Positions 51,500 to 64,000 of a DNA stretch of 64,000 nucleotides are shown piece after piece. The stretch spans positions 3,058,866 through 3,122,865 of the forward strand of contig WARS01000044.1 in the NCBI GenBank assembly GCA_008933995.1, read 5' to 3'. The notes below the pieces were generated by a model. That model ran no database searches, was not told the DNA's origin, and saw only the letters and a program-made list of their open reading frames with translations. The position numbers were made by a program, and so were the translations under genes. This DNA comes from Datnioides undecimradiatus (lineage: Eukaryota > Chordata > Actinopteri > Lobotiformes > Datnioididae). Each line of letters opens with the position of its first letter. Position 1 is the first letter of the stretch.

Positions 51500-52190
51500 A
51501 AGAGTTTGTCTAATTTGTTGGGAGGGAGCGATAAGAAGAAATGTGTAGCTTGGCTCAGACTCTGCTCCTGTGTCCTCCAATTTAGTAGCTTAATGGTGCG
51601 TTAATGCTGAAGTGAAAAGCCTTTGCTGTTGGGTTACTGTATGTAAATTTGCTTTTGATTCACATCCCACAGCAAAGTGACTTTCAAGTAAAGTAATCTA
51701 TGTATAACATGCTTGAATATAACTGCTGTGAGATATAACATGTGATACTGACGGATCTACAGCTCATATTTGTCAAAGGCGTACAGCTTTAACCGACCTG
51801 TTTGCTTAAAGCTTTACATAAACATCGGCTTTAATTGCTTGCATTTACCTAGCTGGTGCAAATGACCTGTAAATTTAAAACAACTCTATTTAACATGACT
51901 TGGATGCCCCAGCAGCAAATACAAAGCCCTATCATCTCAAAATGACCAGTTCAAAGAACCACAGCGAGCAAGTGCTGCCATGGGAAAGACCAGGATAACA
52001 GCAGGGTAAACAAAGCCCGGGCAAACAATGAAGCACCTGTCTCTTCGGCATTTCAGGCCACTCAGCTGTGCCACTCTCGACTGCAGACATCAAATGAAAG
52101 ATCACAGCTTCAGGCAACATTTTGGGCAAAATACTCAGGCAGCCTTGCCTGTAATAGGAAATGGAAAAGTTTAGAGGAAGACAAATTGAA
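51500..52190. promoter_or_regulatory. Candidate conserved non-coding cluster
   Basis: Long complex sequence with TAGCTTAATGGTGCGTTAATG, TACTGTATGTAAATTTGC, GGCTTTAATTGCTTGC, CTGTAAATTTAAAACAACTC and a GC-balanced 51950-52150 portion. It lacks simple repeats. Conservation was not tested. Confidence 0.33.
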
Positions 52191-52199
52191 TGCAAGAAA

Positions 52200-53369
52200 G
52201 TGTTGTCAGTGTATCAGAGGCTGCAGCCAGCTTGTTGGTGAAAACATTTTGCAAGAGCTTAAATAAATCCTAAACCGGATGGTTAGACACACTACTGCTC
52301 AAAAAACGCAGGGGAAAAAAATAACATTTAACAATCATAATTTTAACTCATATTTTGATAGAATCTTAAAATTCAACTTTATTGCAAGGCTATATGACTT
52401 TTGAAAGAAGTCACCACAGAATAATCACAGTCTTCCTCTGACACATGAAAGCAATAAAACACAACATTGCTTGATCCAGGACACTTTAACAGTACTTGAT
52501 CTGCTATGACCACTAGCTAACGATGGCTAACATTAGCTAATGTTAGCAAACTTTATCGCTGTTTAAAACAGGATCATCCATTTTCTGTGTTTGTGCATCT
52601 GATGCACTTTGTTTAGCTTTTATCCTGTAACTGCCACAGCTGCTGTTTGGCAGAGGTTAGATAGGGTTGCTCCAAAATATTCTTTCCATTTGAGAGTGAC
52701 CGCCTCATAAATTTCTCATTATTCACCATGTCAATGATTAATCCTTTTGTTTTGCTTCATTGCATTTCAATGTTTTTCGTTTGAATAAATAATAAAAGTG
52801 TTTAGTCATTCCTTTATTTTGCATCAACAGGTATGACATCACGCTATAGTGATTGTCCTCCAGGCATGGGGAAACTTTCCTAGCATGTCTCTAACACATA
52901 AAGAGAGCCTGTCTTGCTTTTGTGGGTGGCTATTGCTCATTCCCAGTGTGGCAGGTGTAATCACATAACTTTTCCCACCATCCTCTCTGTCTGTCCAGAC
53001 AGCTCATTCCACACAGGAAGCGGGACTTGAATCCTAAAACACTTTTGAGTGCGTGTTCCACTTTTCTTGAGCTTGTTCATGTGTTTACTTGATGAGAAAT
53101 AAGCCCAGGATGGGTCTGTATGTTGCGACTCTTATTTTAAAATGTGCGAGTTTATATACATGTGTGATTAAATTACAGCATTGTATACTTAATTTCATGA
53201 CAAAACAAAATTACAGTTGCATAATTTTATTATGTCCTGGATCTACTTACATTTTCCTTGATTTTTACAGGAATTTTGGTTAAAATTTAAGTCTTGGTAA
53301 CATATTTTTTTCTAGGCTTGAATTAAATAAAAAAGCTGATACAACTCTCATGTTTGTGTGTCAAACATG
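52200..53369. other. Intergenic, no gene seen
   Basis: AT-rich sequence that includes the palindrome at 52526-52547 and nothing else recognisable. Confidence 0.5.
52526..52547. repeat. 22-bp perfect palindrome
   Basis: The half-site GCTAACATTAG is followed directly by its exact reverse complement. Flanking GCTAAC/GTTAGC copies extend the symmetry. It probably derives from a repeat rich in GCTAA units. Confidence 0.9.
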
Positions 53370-53560
53370 ACACTACGCACAACAGCCAGTTAGTTTAGCT
53401 TAGCATGAGAACAGAAAACAGCTAACAGTTGCCAGGCAACTAGAGGAAATTTCAGGAAATAACTGGTTCTGGCTAAGCTACCTAGCTACTGGCTAGATGA
53501 GATATGAGAGTGGTATCAATCTTCTCAGCTCAGCAAGGCTGATAATGATAACCTGATAAT
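53370..53560. repeat. MITE-like percomorph repeat, partial copy
   Basis: CCAGTTAGTTTAGCTTAGCA, AGAACAGAAAACAGCTAAC, GTTGCCAGGCAACTAG and GAGAGTGGTATCAATCTTCTC match internal parts of the element at 14328-14606. The outer ends are lost. Confidence 0.5.
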
Positions 53561-54679
53561 GTCAATATCATCAATATATACAGTCAGGCTATGTATAAGG
53601 ATTTGTTACAGATAAAGAAGCTTAGTATCCTGCCTTATAAAAACGCATATTAAATGAATCAACATAGAGATCCCTGAGCTCAGACTGACAATAGTGTCTA
53701 GGCCCTCGTATTAAAACCTTTCAGGGTTTTTGAGAAGAAAGAACATATCTTAAGTATAATGCTTTGGTCTCTAATGGTGTGCAAAGTCTTTTATTAATGT
53801 TTTGATAACAGATGAGGAAATGTGAGTGTTTTCTTTTTGTGTAAAGCCAAATAAGAAAGAGGCCACCTGAAGCTGAGCCTTTCACACAGATTTATAAACT
53901 TCTTTCAGGCTGTTAATGTGCTAATGTGCATCCACTTATCTGCATATACAATTTGATGTGTGAAGACTGACTATAAATTTGTGAAAACAAGGCTTTCTAA
54001 GCGTCATCCACTGTATACCACTGTATTTCAACAGGTCGCAGATAGGCAACTAAATTCATCATTTCATCAGCATCATACACAAACAAAACTTATATGGTAA
54101 CAGCAGCAGCAGGCAGGGGTACCTGTAGGCAAGCGCTGACAGTTGATTATAATTGGGTTGCCTCTGCTATGTCCGAGCTTTCACATCCGATCAAGAGGAA
54201 AGGCCTGGGAGATAGTTGTGCTGGATCACTTCTGCTTCACTGTAAGAGCTGTAGAACTGTACACCCACAATATACTATGAGAGGATGGGTCTGCATAAAA
54301 ATAAAATATACTTAGTGGTTAGTTTATGGGATGTCACTCATACATTTATAGCTACTACACCCATTTTCACTTGACTTGTATGTTTCAAGCAGTTTAGAGG
54401 AAGTGAGTTAAATATCTGAAGAGGAATTTTTCTATATCGAGCATCATGAAGTCATAAGTCAAAAGAACTCAACTTTACACCAGCAAACAATATCAGCAAA
54501 TGGCCTGTCTATGTTCAGAGACATTCAGGTTTTAAACTTTTATGCTACTAGCCCCCCTGATATTATGGAAGACTGTTCCAGAGCCAGAGGCAACAACAGA
54601 TAAAGAAAGTTTTGAGTTTGAGTGTTGACTGATATCTTGCAAAGCCTTGGTCAAACAACTTCAGGCCCTACTAAGGGAA

Positions 54680-55040
54680 AGCAAACACTTGCTCATTTAC
54701 CCATCAGTTGCATCATCTTCAACGAGTTTGTGGTCACCTGGTGAATGTAAGTCCACTATTCACTCTCATTTAGCTCTGGCTTTGGTCTCCACCAGCTCCT
54801 GAGGGAAACATCAGTCTCTGGCTGCTAAATGCTCTGCTATATTCACAAGCTAGCCATTAATTGTGTCTGTCTGTTGTTTGCTGCTGTGCATTTGATCTAC
54901 ATTGAGCTTTTAGAGCTTTGCCTGCTGCAGCCAAGAAGGACACTATGAGAGCAGGGAGACTGAAGCCAAATAAAAAAGTTTTGGGCCTGACAGCTAAAAA
55001 ATGAGCTGAAACTCACTGCAAAGTTTTTCCACACTGTCTT
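54680..55040 (+). repeat. Dispersed repeat, copy B
   Basis: GCTTTGGTCTCCACCAGCTC, TCTGGCTGCTAAATGCTC, CAAGCTAGCCATTAATTGTG and CAGCTAAAAAATGAGCTGAA parallel copy A at 48870-49235 in the same orientation. Confidence 0.6.
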
Positions 55041-56574
55041 TTGATTAATAAAAATATAAATTCTTGGCACTTTAAAGTCTAGACTCGTGAATAAAGTCTA
55101 GACATATGAATATAATCTGTCAGTGCATTGAGAAAACTTCCACTTGTTTCCAATGTAAATCAATTTATTTCAAGTATTTTCAAAAATCAAGTTTCTTTTT
55201 TTTTATTCCAGTGCAGCAACTAACTTTCATTATTTCTTGTTTCAAGATACAGACATTTCTATGAAAACAGACTGAATCTTTCAATGCACCAAAAGATTTT
55301 TCCCACCTTGTTTTAAGAAAATTGTTTTTAGGGATTTTTTTTTTTGGCAAATAAAAGGGATACTTTCATCTCTTCAGGTCTTTAAATTTGCTCGTGTCCA
55401 CACTGAGGTCAGAACCTGTGAACAAAGGCCTGTGGGATGAGTAAAACAGCACTATTACAGGATATTTGAAACTGAGCAAACAAACTAACAACATCAAGTC
55501 CACACAGAGAGGACAAGGCACTAACCTGGACTTCCCACACTCAAGTTCATCTCTCATTAAGTTCAAACATCTCCATAAACTAGGACCTGCAGCACATACC
55601 TGGAATGTCTGCACTGCACCTCACATACATGAGGCTTCCATGGAGGATATAACCTTTCTGCAGCTACAGCAGTAACATCTGCACAGCTGCCCTCCTGTCT
55701 TGTTAAATTACTCTTGGTTCAATATAAAATTGTCTAACACACTTAGGAAAGGCTGAACTTGACCCTAAGGAGGATTCACCATGTCTTAATTTGATTACGG
55801 TGCTGCGAGGAACATTAAAGCAACTGCTGGGAAATGCAGCACACTAAAGCAACCAGTGCATCATCCCATATGTACCAGACAAGCATACAGGTTTTCCCTG
55901 TGGTCATTATGATAGAATACGATATTAGATGTGACAGACTGTCCTATCAGGGATTTCAGGTTGAATAGTCAGATTTATTTTAAACTGTAGGTCAGACAGC
56001 TACAGGTTTTGAGTTATTTACTGTACCCCTATTTGTGCTAGATTGAAGAATTTGATGAAACAGTGCTGAATTAAAAATAATCATTGTGTGTAAAATTGCT
56101 GATGCACAAAGGACTAAGAGGTGTTTGGGATGTGGCCATAGTGCTCAATAGTGTGATGTAGAGGACAGAAATAAATATAATGAACTAATGTCAGAAAAAC
56201 AGAAATGGAAGAGAGTTTCTTTTGCAAAGGGTTGCAAAGCATTTACTGACTTCATCTTCTGCAACTACATTGCTGCTTATCGCTGCCATCATCAGGGCAC
56301 TATGAGATTTCTATTTCTTTGTGTTGATGAGCTCTACTGAAAACAATATACTGTCTGGAACCCAACTAAAACAATGCAGTGGAATTTATATGCAACAAGA
56401 AATTTTGTTTATTGTTATTATGGTCCACTGGCCACCTTCAAGCCCTGGTTTAATGCTAAAGGTTGCAGATGGTATAAAAATGCTGCAAACCCTCATTCTG
56501 ATATAAACAATCATGGAGGACCATTTCTGTCATTCTGCAGTTTTTCCATCCACACGCTCCTCCTGTTAATTCAG
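55041..56574. other. Intergenic, no gene seen
   Basis: The first part (55080-55340) resembles a worn interspersed repeat with short T-runs. The rest is ordinary AT-rich sequence. Confidence 0.45.
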
Positions 56575-56587
56575 CAGGCCATTTCCC

Positions 56588-56593
56588 TTTATT
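56588..56593 (-). terminator. lratd2: lratd2 polyadenylation signal candidate
   Basis: This is the first AATAAA (TTTATT on the + strand) after the lratd2 stop codon. Other candidates follow near 56406 and 55974. Confidence 0.3.
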
Positions 56594-57286
56594 ACTTGTC
56601 ACTTTTAACTGAACACAGTGATTTTGTCCATGTCTGGTCCTGCCAGCAGGGACGCAACTACAAATACTGGGTCCCTGGAAGAACGTTGCCTCGTGTTCCT
56701 TTAAGGTTTTGAATCCAACGCGTATGTGCCCTCTCAGGCTGTTGGCTGCTGGATCTTCCACCCCACAATAGTAACAGTACTGTGGAATTACCTACAGCTG
56801 CACCCACTTATTTTCATTATTGAGTCATCTGACAATTATTTTCTTTTGATTAGTGATTTAGTCTATGACATTTCAGAATATACTGGGGAAATGCCCATCA
56901 GAATGACTCCACAAAAAGACGTCCATATCATATACCTTGTTTGAAAACACCCATTTAACAACAACATAAAATACTGAAAAAAGGTTGTTGATTATATTTC
57001 TGTGTATTGACCAGTCGATTGTCCACCAGTTGTTTCAGCTCTACAGAAGACTTCAGTGTATTTTTGTACAGCTGACTGATAAGGAAGCAGGTTTTCACCA
57101 TGTAGCTCAGGTTACAGTGGTGATCCAACATTGAGACCAAAACACCAGGAATTAACCCAAAATTGGATCACTAAAGCCCATGAATTGCTTTGTGCAACAG
57201 AGCACTAGATGGATTTTCAGTCTAAGAACTCTTAAAACAGTTGCAGATTGTTGCCGTTGCTTGTTTCTTCAGTAAAAGTCCCCAAA

Positions 57287-57291
<5 letters not shown>

Positions 57292-57314
<23 letters not shown>
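57292..57314 (+). repeat. Poly-A tract
   Basis: About 23 consecutive A on the + strand, a U-run if the lratd2 3' UTR extends this far. Confidence 0.9.
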
Positions 57315-57318
<4 letters not shown>

Positions 57319-58029
57319 CATCAAGCATGTCAACTATTTGTTTAGCCATTAGCTGTGGTCATGACCACCACAGGCGACAATTTTTAGATAATTACATGAG
57401 CTACAATCTTCAAAATGTTTTCTGCGCAGGAAAATAATTAAAACCTAATTTTTTCTGCTGACTGCAATTAAGAAATGTGTCTTCTTCAGCAGGTCAAACA
57501 ATTAACCTTTAAAAAAAACAAGCAAATGACTCAACTTGAAACACTTTGCAATCTCATGAAGATGACAAGAGGAGCATTTGAAAAAAAAAAAAACAAAAAA
57601 AAAAAACACAGCACCCACGCTAAACACATGTACACACACTATTAACTGAACAAACAGACATCTCTGTAACCGAATCTTATTCTTCTTATATATGTCAGTA
57701 AAACACTAAGACAAAAGACTCATTTCAAAAGGAGACAAGAATGATTTACTTGACTTTTGTGTACAGGTAAGACAGACTGATCAAGACCAGTGAATAACAG
57801 ACCAGCTCCACAACATTTTCTTCAGATATGCTGGTGTGAGAATTACTCTTGGAAAAAAGGCAGAGAGGATCCTTCTTGTATTCAGCGAGCAGCCCTGACA
57901 CTTTGCTGTCTGGGTGAGCTGAGGGATGAAGTTTAACCACACAAGGATCAAGTAACAGGACACACCATGAATAGAGAAACATCCAGTGGACTTACAGGAT
58001 CGTGACAGTTTAAGACAAGGGGCTAAAGC

Positions 58030-58290
58030 TTTTATAAAATCTATACATTCTGTGTGGAGGCGGGGGCTGCTGGAGCTACAAACAAGCTACAATTCAATTT
58101 CTCCCAGGTAATTGAATTCATAATTGCTAAGGCCATTACGCATTAGAGGATGTTGAGGATTGTGGCTTTAAGGCAATAATATTGTCAGAGACTCGTGTGA
58201 AACTGGGCCATAATTAAAATAGGGAGGATGACACGTGTGCTCCAATTAAAAGTAGAATGGAGGAGTGAAGGCTTGCTATAGATTAAAGCA
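58030..58290. promoter_or_regulatory. Candidate conserved non-coding element beside the lratd2 stop
   Basis: This non-repetitive block is dense in homeodomain cores: GGTAATTGAATTCATAATTG near 58108-58127, then CCATTACGCATTAG and CCATAATTAAAATAGG. It ends about 80 bp before the lratd2 stop codon and so may lie in the 3' UTR. By eye it has the texture of vertebrate conserved non-coding DNA. No alignment was possible. Confidence 0.35.
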
Positions 58291-58370
58291 GGGTGTACAG
58301 TTCATGTTTGGTAAAAGCTAATCTACTTGCGAAGCAGTTATTTTGAAGAGTATCAAAAAGGAGGCAGACG

Positions 58371-59690
<1,320 letters not shown>

Positions 59691-59770
59691 CAACTACACA
59701 CCGCTCTGTTTTTAAAGCGGAAGTGCGCGTAATTTTCATCATCGCACCTTTGATATCCGCTCTTCATCAC
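59691..59770 (-). promoter_or_regulatory. lratd2: lratd2 core promoter candidate
   Basis: On the - strand a TATA-like TTTAAAAA (59716-59709) lies about 30 bp before the likely start near 59680. Just upstream are an ETS-like CACTTCCGC and a TCF/LEF-like ATCAAAGG (about 59748-59755). The flanking exon is GC- and CpG-rich. All of this is motif reading only. Confidence 0.35.
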
Positions 59771-60440
59771 CAGACGAAATGAATAAGGCTCCCTTTGTTT
59801 CAGCAGTTTTGTTCACACACTTTTTACTGTTCGGTGCTCTGACTGATTTTCATTAAAATAAACTAGGACAAAACATCAAACATCCCTTAGATAAACTTTT
59901 CCCTGAATACCCTAATAATGTATTCTGATAAATATAGGACACAGTATTTTTTTTAATAAATGACTTCATTAAATATTAAATATTTTTTTAATTTAATTAC
60001 ATTTTATAGTTAACCATTTTAAATTGTATTTTATTCATAGTTTTAGGTAATACTCCTTTCAGTGAGTTATTTGTACTTTATTTATTATTTCATACATATT
60101 TGAATAATATTTTTATTTGTCTTATTGCTTATTTATGTTGCATATATTTGTTTTGAAGATGTACGCATTTTTATTGTATTTATTTTATTAAGTTAGCTAT
60201 ATTTACTTTCCACTTTTTAATTAATTTTTATTGGTATTTTAGTTGGTTCTTTTGCGCCGTATTTTATTTTGTTGGTTGTTTTTATTTGATTTATTTCTGG
60301 AATTTTTTAAAATTTTATTTTTTAAATTTATTTCAGTTTATTAATCCATGTATTAAGATATTATTTGTTTATTTTGTTGTATTTAGATCACTTGTTGACT
60401 TATTCATGTTTAATGTTTATTTTTGTATTTGCATAATGAA
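59771..60440. other. Extreme AT-rich, T-biased block
   Basis: From about 59935 to 60430 the + strand is dominated by TTTATT, TTTAATT and ATTTTT units with very few G or C. It lies just upstream of the GC-rich lratd2 promoter. No gene is seen. Confidence 0.7.
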
Positions 60441-61394
60441 ATGCAGAGTAGGCAAATCTCCATCCTGGGTTTTGTGGCCATATTACAGTACAAATGTACA
60501 CAGTGAGGAGGACTTTGAGGGATCCAGCATCTGCAGATATTTTACTGTTTTGACCACCTGTCTGTCCTTGAATGAACTGAAGCTGTGCAGTCATTTGCTC
60601 CCTCTTCATCTCCTGGTGGGACCATAATGTCTCCATTACATTTGTAGTGGCTCGTGGCCTGCCTAGAGTCGCTCTCCGTTATGGGCTATTTTCTCACCAC
60701 TGTATCCCACAGGCAAGGGGAATGTGCTCACTATGCCCCAAAAATGGCACATGCTGCAGCAGCCTGTGTGAAAACACCTGTCCTGGAAATGGTATGGCTG
60801 CGAGTGTGAGACTGGGAGGGATCCGAGGGTGTGAGCATGTGTGACAAGATGTAAGGAGAAACAAATGCTTAGCTCTGTGAAGAAGAGAGACACCTAGAGA
60901 TGCAAACTTCATGCCTGAGTCTGAACTTGAGTTTGACCCCAGCACTGAGCTGAGTACCCACAGGGGGGGACCGATTATAAACTGACTACAAAGTCATCCA
61001 CAGTAGATATGATAGAGGATGTGTCTCCACAGAAAGTTACACACTCACTTTCCCTCCTTTCATCTGGTTTGAACAGGTTGAGTGGCCTCATTGTCCTCAC
61101 TGGATTCAGCAGATTAGCATGGAGGCCTTTGGACAACACTCTCTAAGACTATCTGATTAATTAAGAGACCGATTTCCTAGAGCTGCACAGGATCACATTG
61201 TGTGACTTCCAACCCGGCGTAATCCAGAATGAATGTTCAACTGGGGTCACAGGGTTCGAATCGGATTTCACCGTGCAGGTTTTCAGGTCGAGAAGGAACC
61301 ACCATTAAATGATTTTAGCCACACCAGCAGCATGGCGCTGTGGCAAGGGTGGGCTGATGGGCCGCAACTAACCAATGAGAAATCATTTAATTTT
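60441..61394. other. Intergenic, no gene seen
   Basis: Ordinary sequence. A GGTTCGAATC at about 61252 looks like a tRNA B box but no tRNA can be folded around it. Confidence 0.5.
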
Positions 61395-61720
61395 ATAGCA
61401 ACATTGATGGTTCCCAGAGGATGAACCCTGATCAATTTTTTTTATCCCCTGACATTTTGACCCTAATATGAACACTAACCCTATTATACATACACACATA
61501 TTGTTGTGAAAGTTAGTACACACACTCATGGCTCCATCAGAATGAAGTGTAGTAACTCTGGTGACCCCCTGACCTTTTATCTTTGCATCATCCACTGGTC
61601 AAAGGTCAAACTTTAGTCCATGCCTGCACAATTATTCACAATCTCCTCAGCTATAATTCAGTAAATGTGAGCATGCTAACATGGTAATCAGTCCTCACAG
61701 TGCTTACCTTGGAGTGGTTC
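61395..61720 (-). repeat. Percomorph interspersed repeat, reverse copy
   Basis: GGTTCCCAGAGGATGAACCC, TATCCCCTGACATTTTGACC, GGTGACCCCCTGACCTTTTA, GGTCAAAGGTCAAAC and TGAGCATGCTAACATGGTAA are reverse-strand landmarks of the repeat at 3765-4200. Confidence 0.6.
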
Positions 61721-64000
61721 TATATAAATGTGGGTATCTGTGACAGTTGAGAGGGGTAAACTGCAGCATGAACTGACCTGATAATAATACAACACGACTC
61801 AAAGGAACATTATCTGAGACACTGTACTTCCACTTCGGCTTGAAATGAGGAAAAGGTGATGTGCCAGAATGCAGTTTGCGAGGCCTTCGTATAATTTTAC
61901 CACCACCCTCACTGACCTTCAGTTTTATGCATGTTCTGTCTGTGCACGACGTTTCTGCTTCTCTTCAGCATGAAGCCCTGAAGCAGTTCCAGTCTGACGA
62001 CACATATGATGGAAGGCGAAAATAACAAATGTGCAGAATGAATTCAGCAGATGTATTACACCTTTCTCAAGTGTCAGTGCAGAGCCGAGGGTGTTAGCAG
62101 AGAAATGAACTGTTAGAGTGGTGACATGCGGCCCATTTGACCGCTTCTTGGAGCTTCTTAACCTCAGGTGGCATGACCCAGTTTACGCCCCTGGTGCCCC
62201 CCTGGTGACACACTGTAATTTGTGGTGCTGGGAAATTACTGGAGCAGGGAGGCCTTGGAGACAGAGTCAATTAGGCGGGGCTCCACCTGTCCGGAGGGGG
62301 CTCACACTGACACCTTAATCCTCCTCCCAAAAATGTGGGTTTTTCGTAGCTTTTCAGAAGCTTCGCACCCATGTAGCAGACATTGTTTTTCAGCTCGGCA
62401 TCCATTTAAATCTACAAGGATAGGTGAACAAGTGTGTACTTGAGGCAGATGGACACAGCATCCGGACCGCTGCGTCTTGCGCACCATCTGTTCCACCTGG
62501 CTAGGAAAAACATCCACCGAGTACGGCTTAATATCATGTAATGTGATTGGCCACATTTCAGAGCTAGTAGGGGCTGCAATCAGCGATGCAAAACCACCAA
62601 GGATCAGGAAAAAACAACACTAGAAGGCATTTTCAGGGAGGAAAAAGTTATTACATATTTATTTATATTTTTATATACTTTTTACATATTTATTTGTAAT
62701 AGTATGTTGAACAGAGGGGAGATGGAGCAAAGGATGGAGCATGTTGAAGGAATGTCACTTTCTTCTTTTTTAAACCCATTTAATTACAAGAGCATCATTA
62801 TTATTAATTCAGTCAATGATATTCACAGTCCCATTAAACAAGCTACAACAAAGATTTCCTAAAATATAGGCTGACATATAAAACTAGCATTTTTTTAAAC
62901 ACTGTGGTGGATGTATACCTGCGGGAAGATGGGGGTATCTGGGAGACTGAGTACTGTAACTAGATAAGAGACAGGCAGGAGTGGGAGGGGACAAGGAGGC
63001 TCTTATTGTGAAAGGTAGGCGTGTGAGAACACATCAAGAGTGAGGTGTACAATACACACGCATACACAACATACACACGACAGTTTCTACACAGTCATCA
63101 TGCTTCAACAGGACCTCATGTCAAGTCTTTTTTTTTTTTGTCTATTTCAGCATCACGTTATTCGAAACAACCACAAGTGGGTCAAAAACTGCAGAAGGCA
63201 GATTCCTACAAAACAAAGAAGAAGGAACTCAATAAAATGGGTTATCACTGAAAATGTAATAAAAAGTATTCTTGGAGCCATGCTAAAAATTCATGACAGA
63301 CTTCACACACTTTTTGGGCCATCACATCTCCAAGACGCTGGGCAAAGCATTAGCATTTCCATCCCATGGGTTTGTGACAGCCTTCACAGCGAAAGTTGCT
63401 CTTCTCCTCTCTAGACTACAAACCCCATTTTTCAAAACATGGTGTAAACAGAATCCCATGGAGAGTGAGGCGGACTGGCCAAGAGTGCACGGCTCTGCAC
63501 ACAAGCTGGAGTCGATCCAGGGAGAGATACTGGCAGGCAACAGTGGCAACAGGCTTGGGTCACACACACGCACACACACACACAGACCTGACTGTTCCCG
63601 TTTCACACAATTAGGTGCGCTTGATGGTCGATTTCTTGAGCAGGGGCAAGTGTTGGCAGTTTGTGACCCAGCATTGTTGCTTTTATTGGTTATATACACT
63701 CATTGAAATGCACATTAATCATCAGAAATCATTTGTAAAATCTAAAAAAATGCAACAAAAAAACAAAAAAAAAGACCTGGTAGTTTTTGATTGGTTGATA
63801 GTAATAAGGCAGCAAAATAAGCAGATTAAAGATTTAAAAACTCATTATACAGGAAAAGAAAAATGGTCTTTGGTGTTCCCTTGTGCTGAGAAAGATTGAT
63901 AACAAAGGATTTAAAAACAAAAAAAGAACAAAACAGCAGGTTCTCTGATGCCCAGTCAATTCCTAACCCTTCTGAGTTTCCATAAGGAAACACTTTCTTG
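61721..64000. other. Intergenic, no gene seen
   Basis: A complex block at 62120-62330 holds two CTCF-like motifs. A CA-rich stretch lies at 63560-63584 and A-rich sequence at 63740-63930. An acceptor-like TTTCAG at 63145-63150 has no convincing exon after it. Confidence 0.5.
62186..62210 (-). promoter_or_regulatory. Tandem CTCF-like motifs, reverse
   Basis: ACGCCCCTGGTG (62185-62196) and GTGCCCCCCTGGTGACA (62194-62210) overlap. The second fits the reverse CTCF core (GCGCCCCCTGGTGGC) well. Only the motif is seen. Confidence 0.35.

Larger units (their letters stand above)
56575..58370 (-). other. lratd2: lratd2 3' UTR (inferred)
   Basis: The first canonical AATAAA downstream of the stop on the - strand is at 56593-56588, giving a 3' UTR of about 1.8 kb. 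The interval contains two A-runs on the + strand (57292-57314 and 57580-57606, read as U-runs in the mRNA) and a striking AT-motif block at 58030-58290. Later signals at about 56406 and 55974 would lengthen it. The end is uncertain. Confidence 0.35.

Noticed and set aside
61230..61290. tRNA gene or tRNA-derived SINE at a GGTTCGAATC box
   Set aside because: The flanking bases do not form a T stem, and no A box or acceptor stem is found at the right distance.
63121..63414. Coding exon after the TTTCAG at 63145-63150
   Set aside because: The acceptor looks good, but the downstream frame has no domain, low-complexity neighbours and no clear donor.

Overview
This window is vertebrate nuclear DNA, almost certainly from a percomorph teleost. 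The reasons are intron-split genes with GT-AG junctions, abundant CA/TG microsatellites, long AT-rich non-coding stretches, and several diverged copies of interspersed repeats that I recognise as typical of percomorph fish genomes. No prokaryotic, viral, CRISPR or operon-like structure is visible.

Only two protein-coding genes can be supported. trib1 (Tribbles pseudokinase 1) lies on the + strand as three coding exons (27551-27856, 28666-28958, 32055-32529; 357 aa). It is preceded by a CT-rich leader and followed by a 3' UTR of about 2.2 kb ending near an AATAAA at 34703-34708. lratd2 (formerly fam84b; LRAT-domain-containing 2) lies on the - strand as one coding exon (59195-58371; 274 aa). 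It probably has a non-coding first exon joined by a 248-bp 5' UTR intron (59466-59219). The two genes converge, as TRIB1 and LRATD2 do in human 8q24, so this is the conserved TRIB1-LRATD2 block. The tails are only about 22-24 kb apart here, against roughly a megabase in human.

Layout: 1-27000 is intergenic, with microsatellites, MITE-like repeats (3765-4200, 5040-5462, 12190-12490, 14328-14606, 20560-20665) and stretches of complex, homeodomain/POU-site-rich sequence that look like conserved non-coding elements (8650-9480, 16890-16990, 18905-19540, 26440-26650). 27060-34725 is trib1. 34726-56580 is the intergenic interval, with further repeats, two decayed non-LTR retrotransposon reverse-transcriptase fragments (38570-38760, 44150-44830), several enhancer-like stretches (40240-40460, 43390-43600, 47800-48070, 49400-49560, 50640-50800, 51500-52190), a 22-bp perfect palindrome and one exon-like open interval. 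56580-59720 is lratd2 with its likely 3' UTR and promoter. 59720-64000 is an AT/T-rich block, another repeat copy and a tandem CTCF-like motif.

The two genes do not act in one known pathway. They are neighbours inside a regulatory block: TRIB1 is a pseudokinase adaptor that recruits COP1 to substrates such as C/EBP-alpha and binds MEK1, while LRATD2 is an LRAT-fold protein of poorly known function. I did not find a new biological system. The most useful leads are the degenerate COP1-binding tail of this Trib1, the altered catalytic motif of Lratd2, the enhancer candidates between the genes, and a possible convergent pair of CTCF-like motifs flanking both genes. All statements on conservation are inference by eye.
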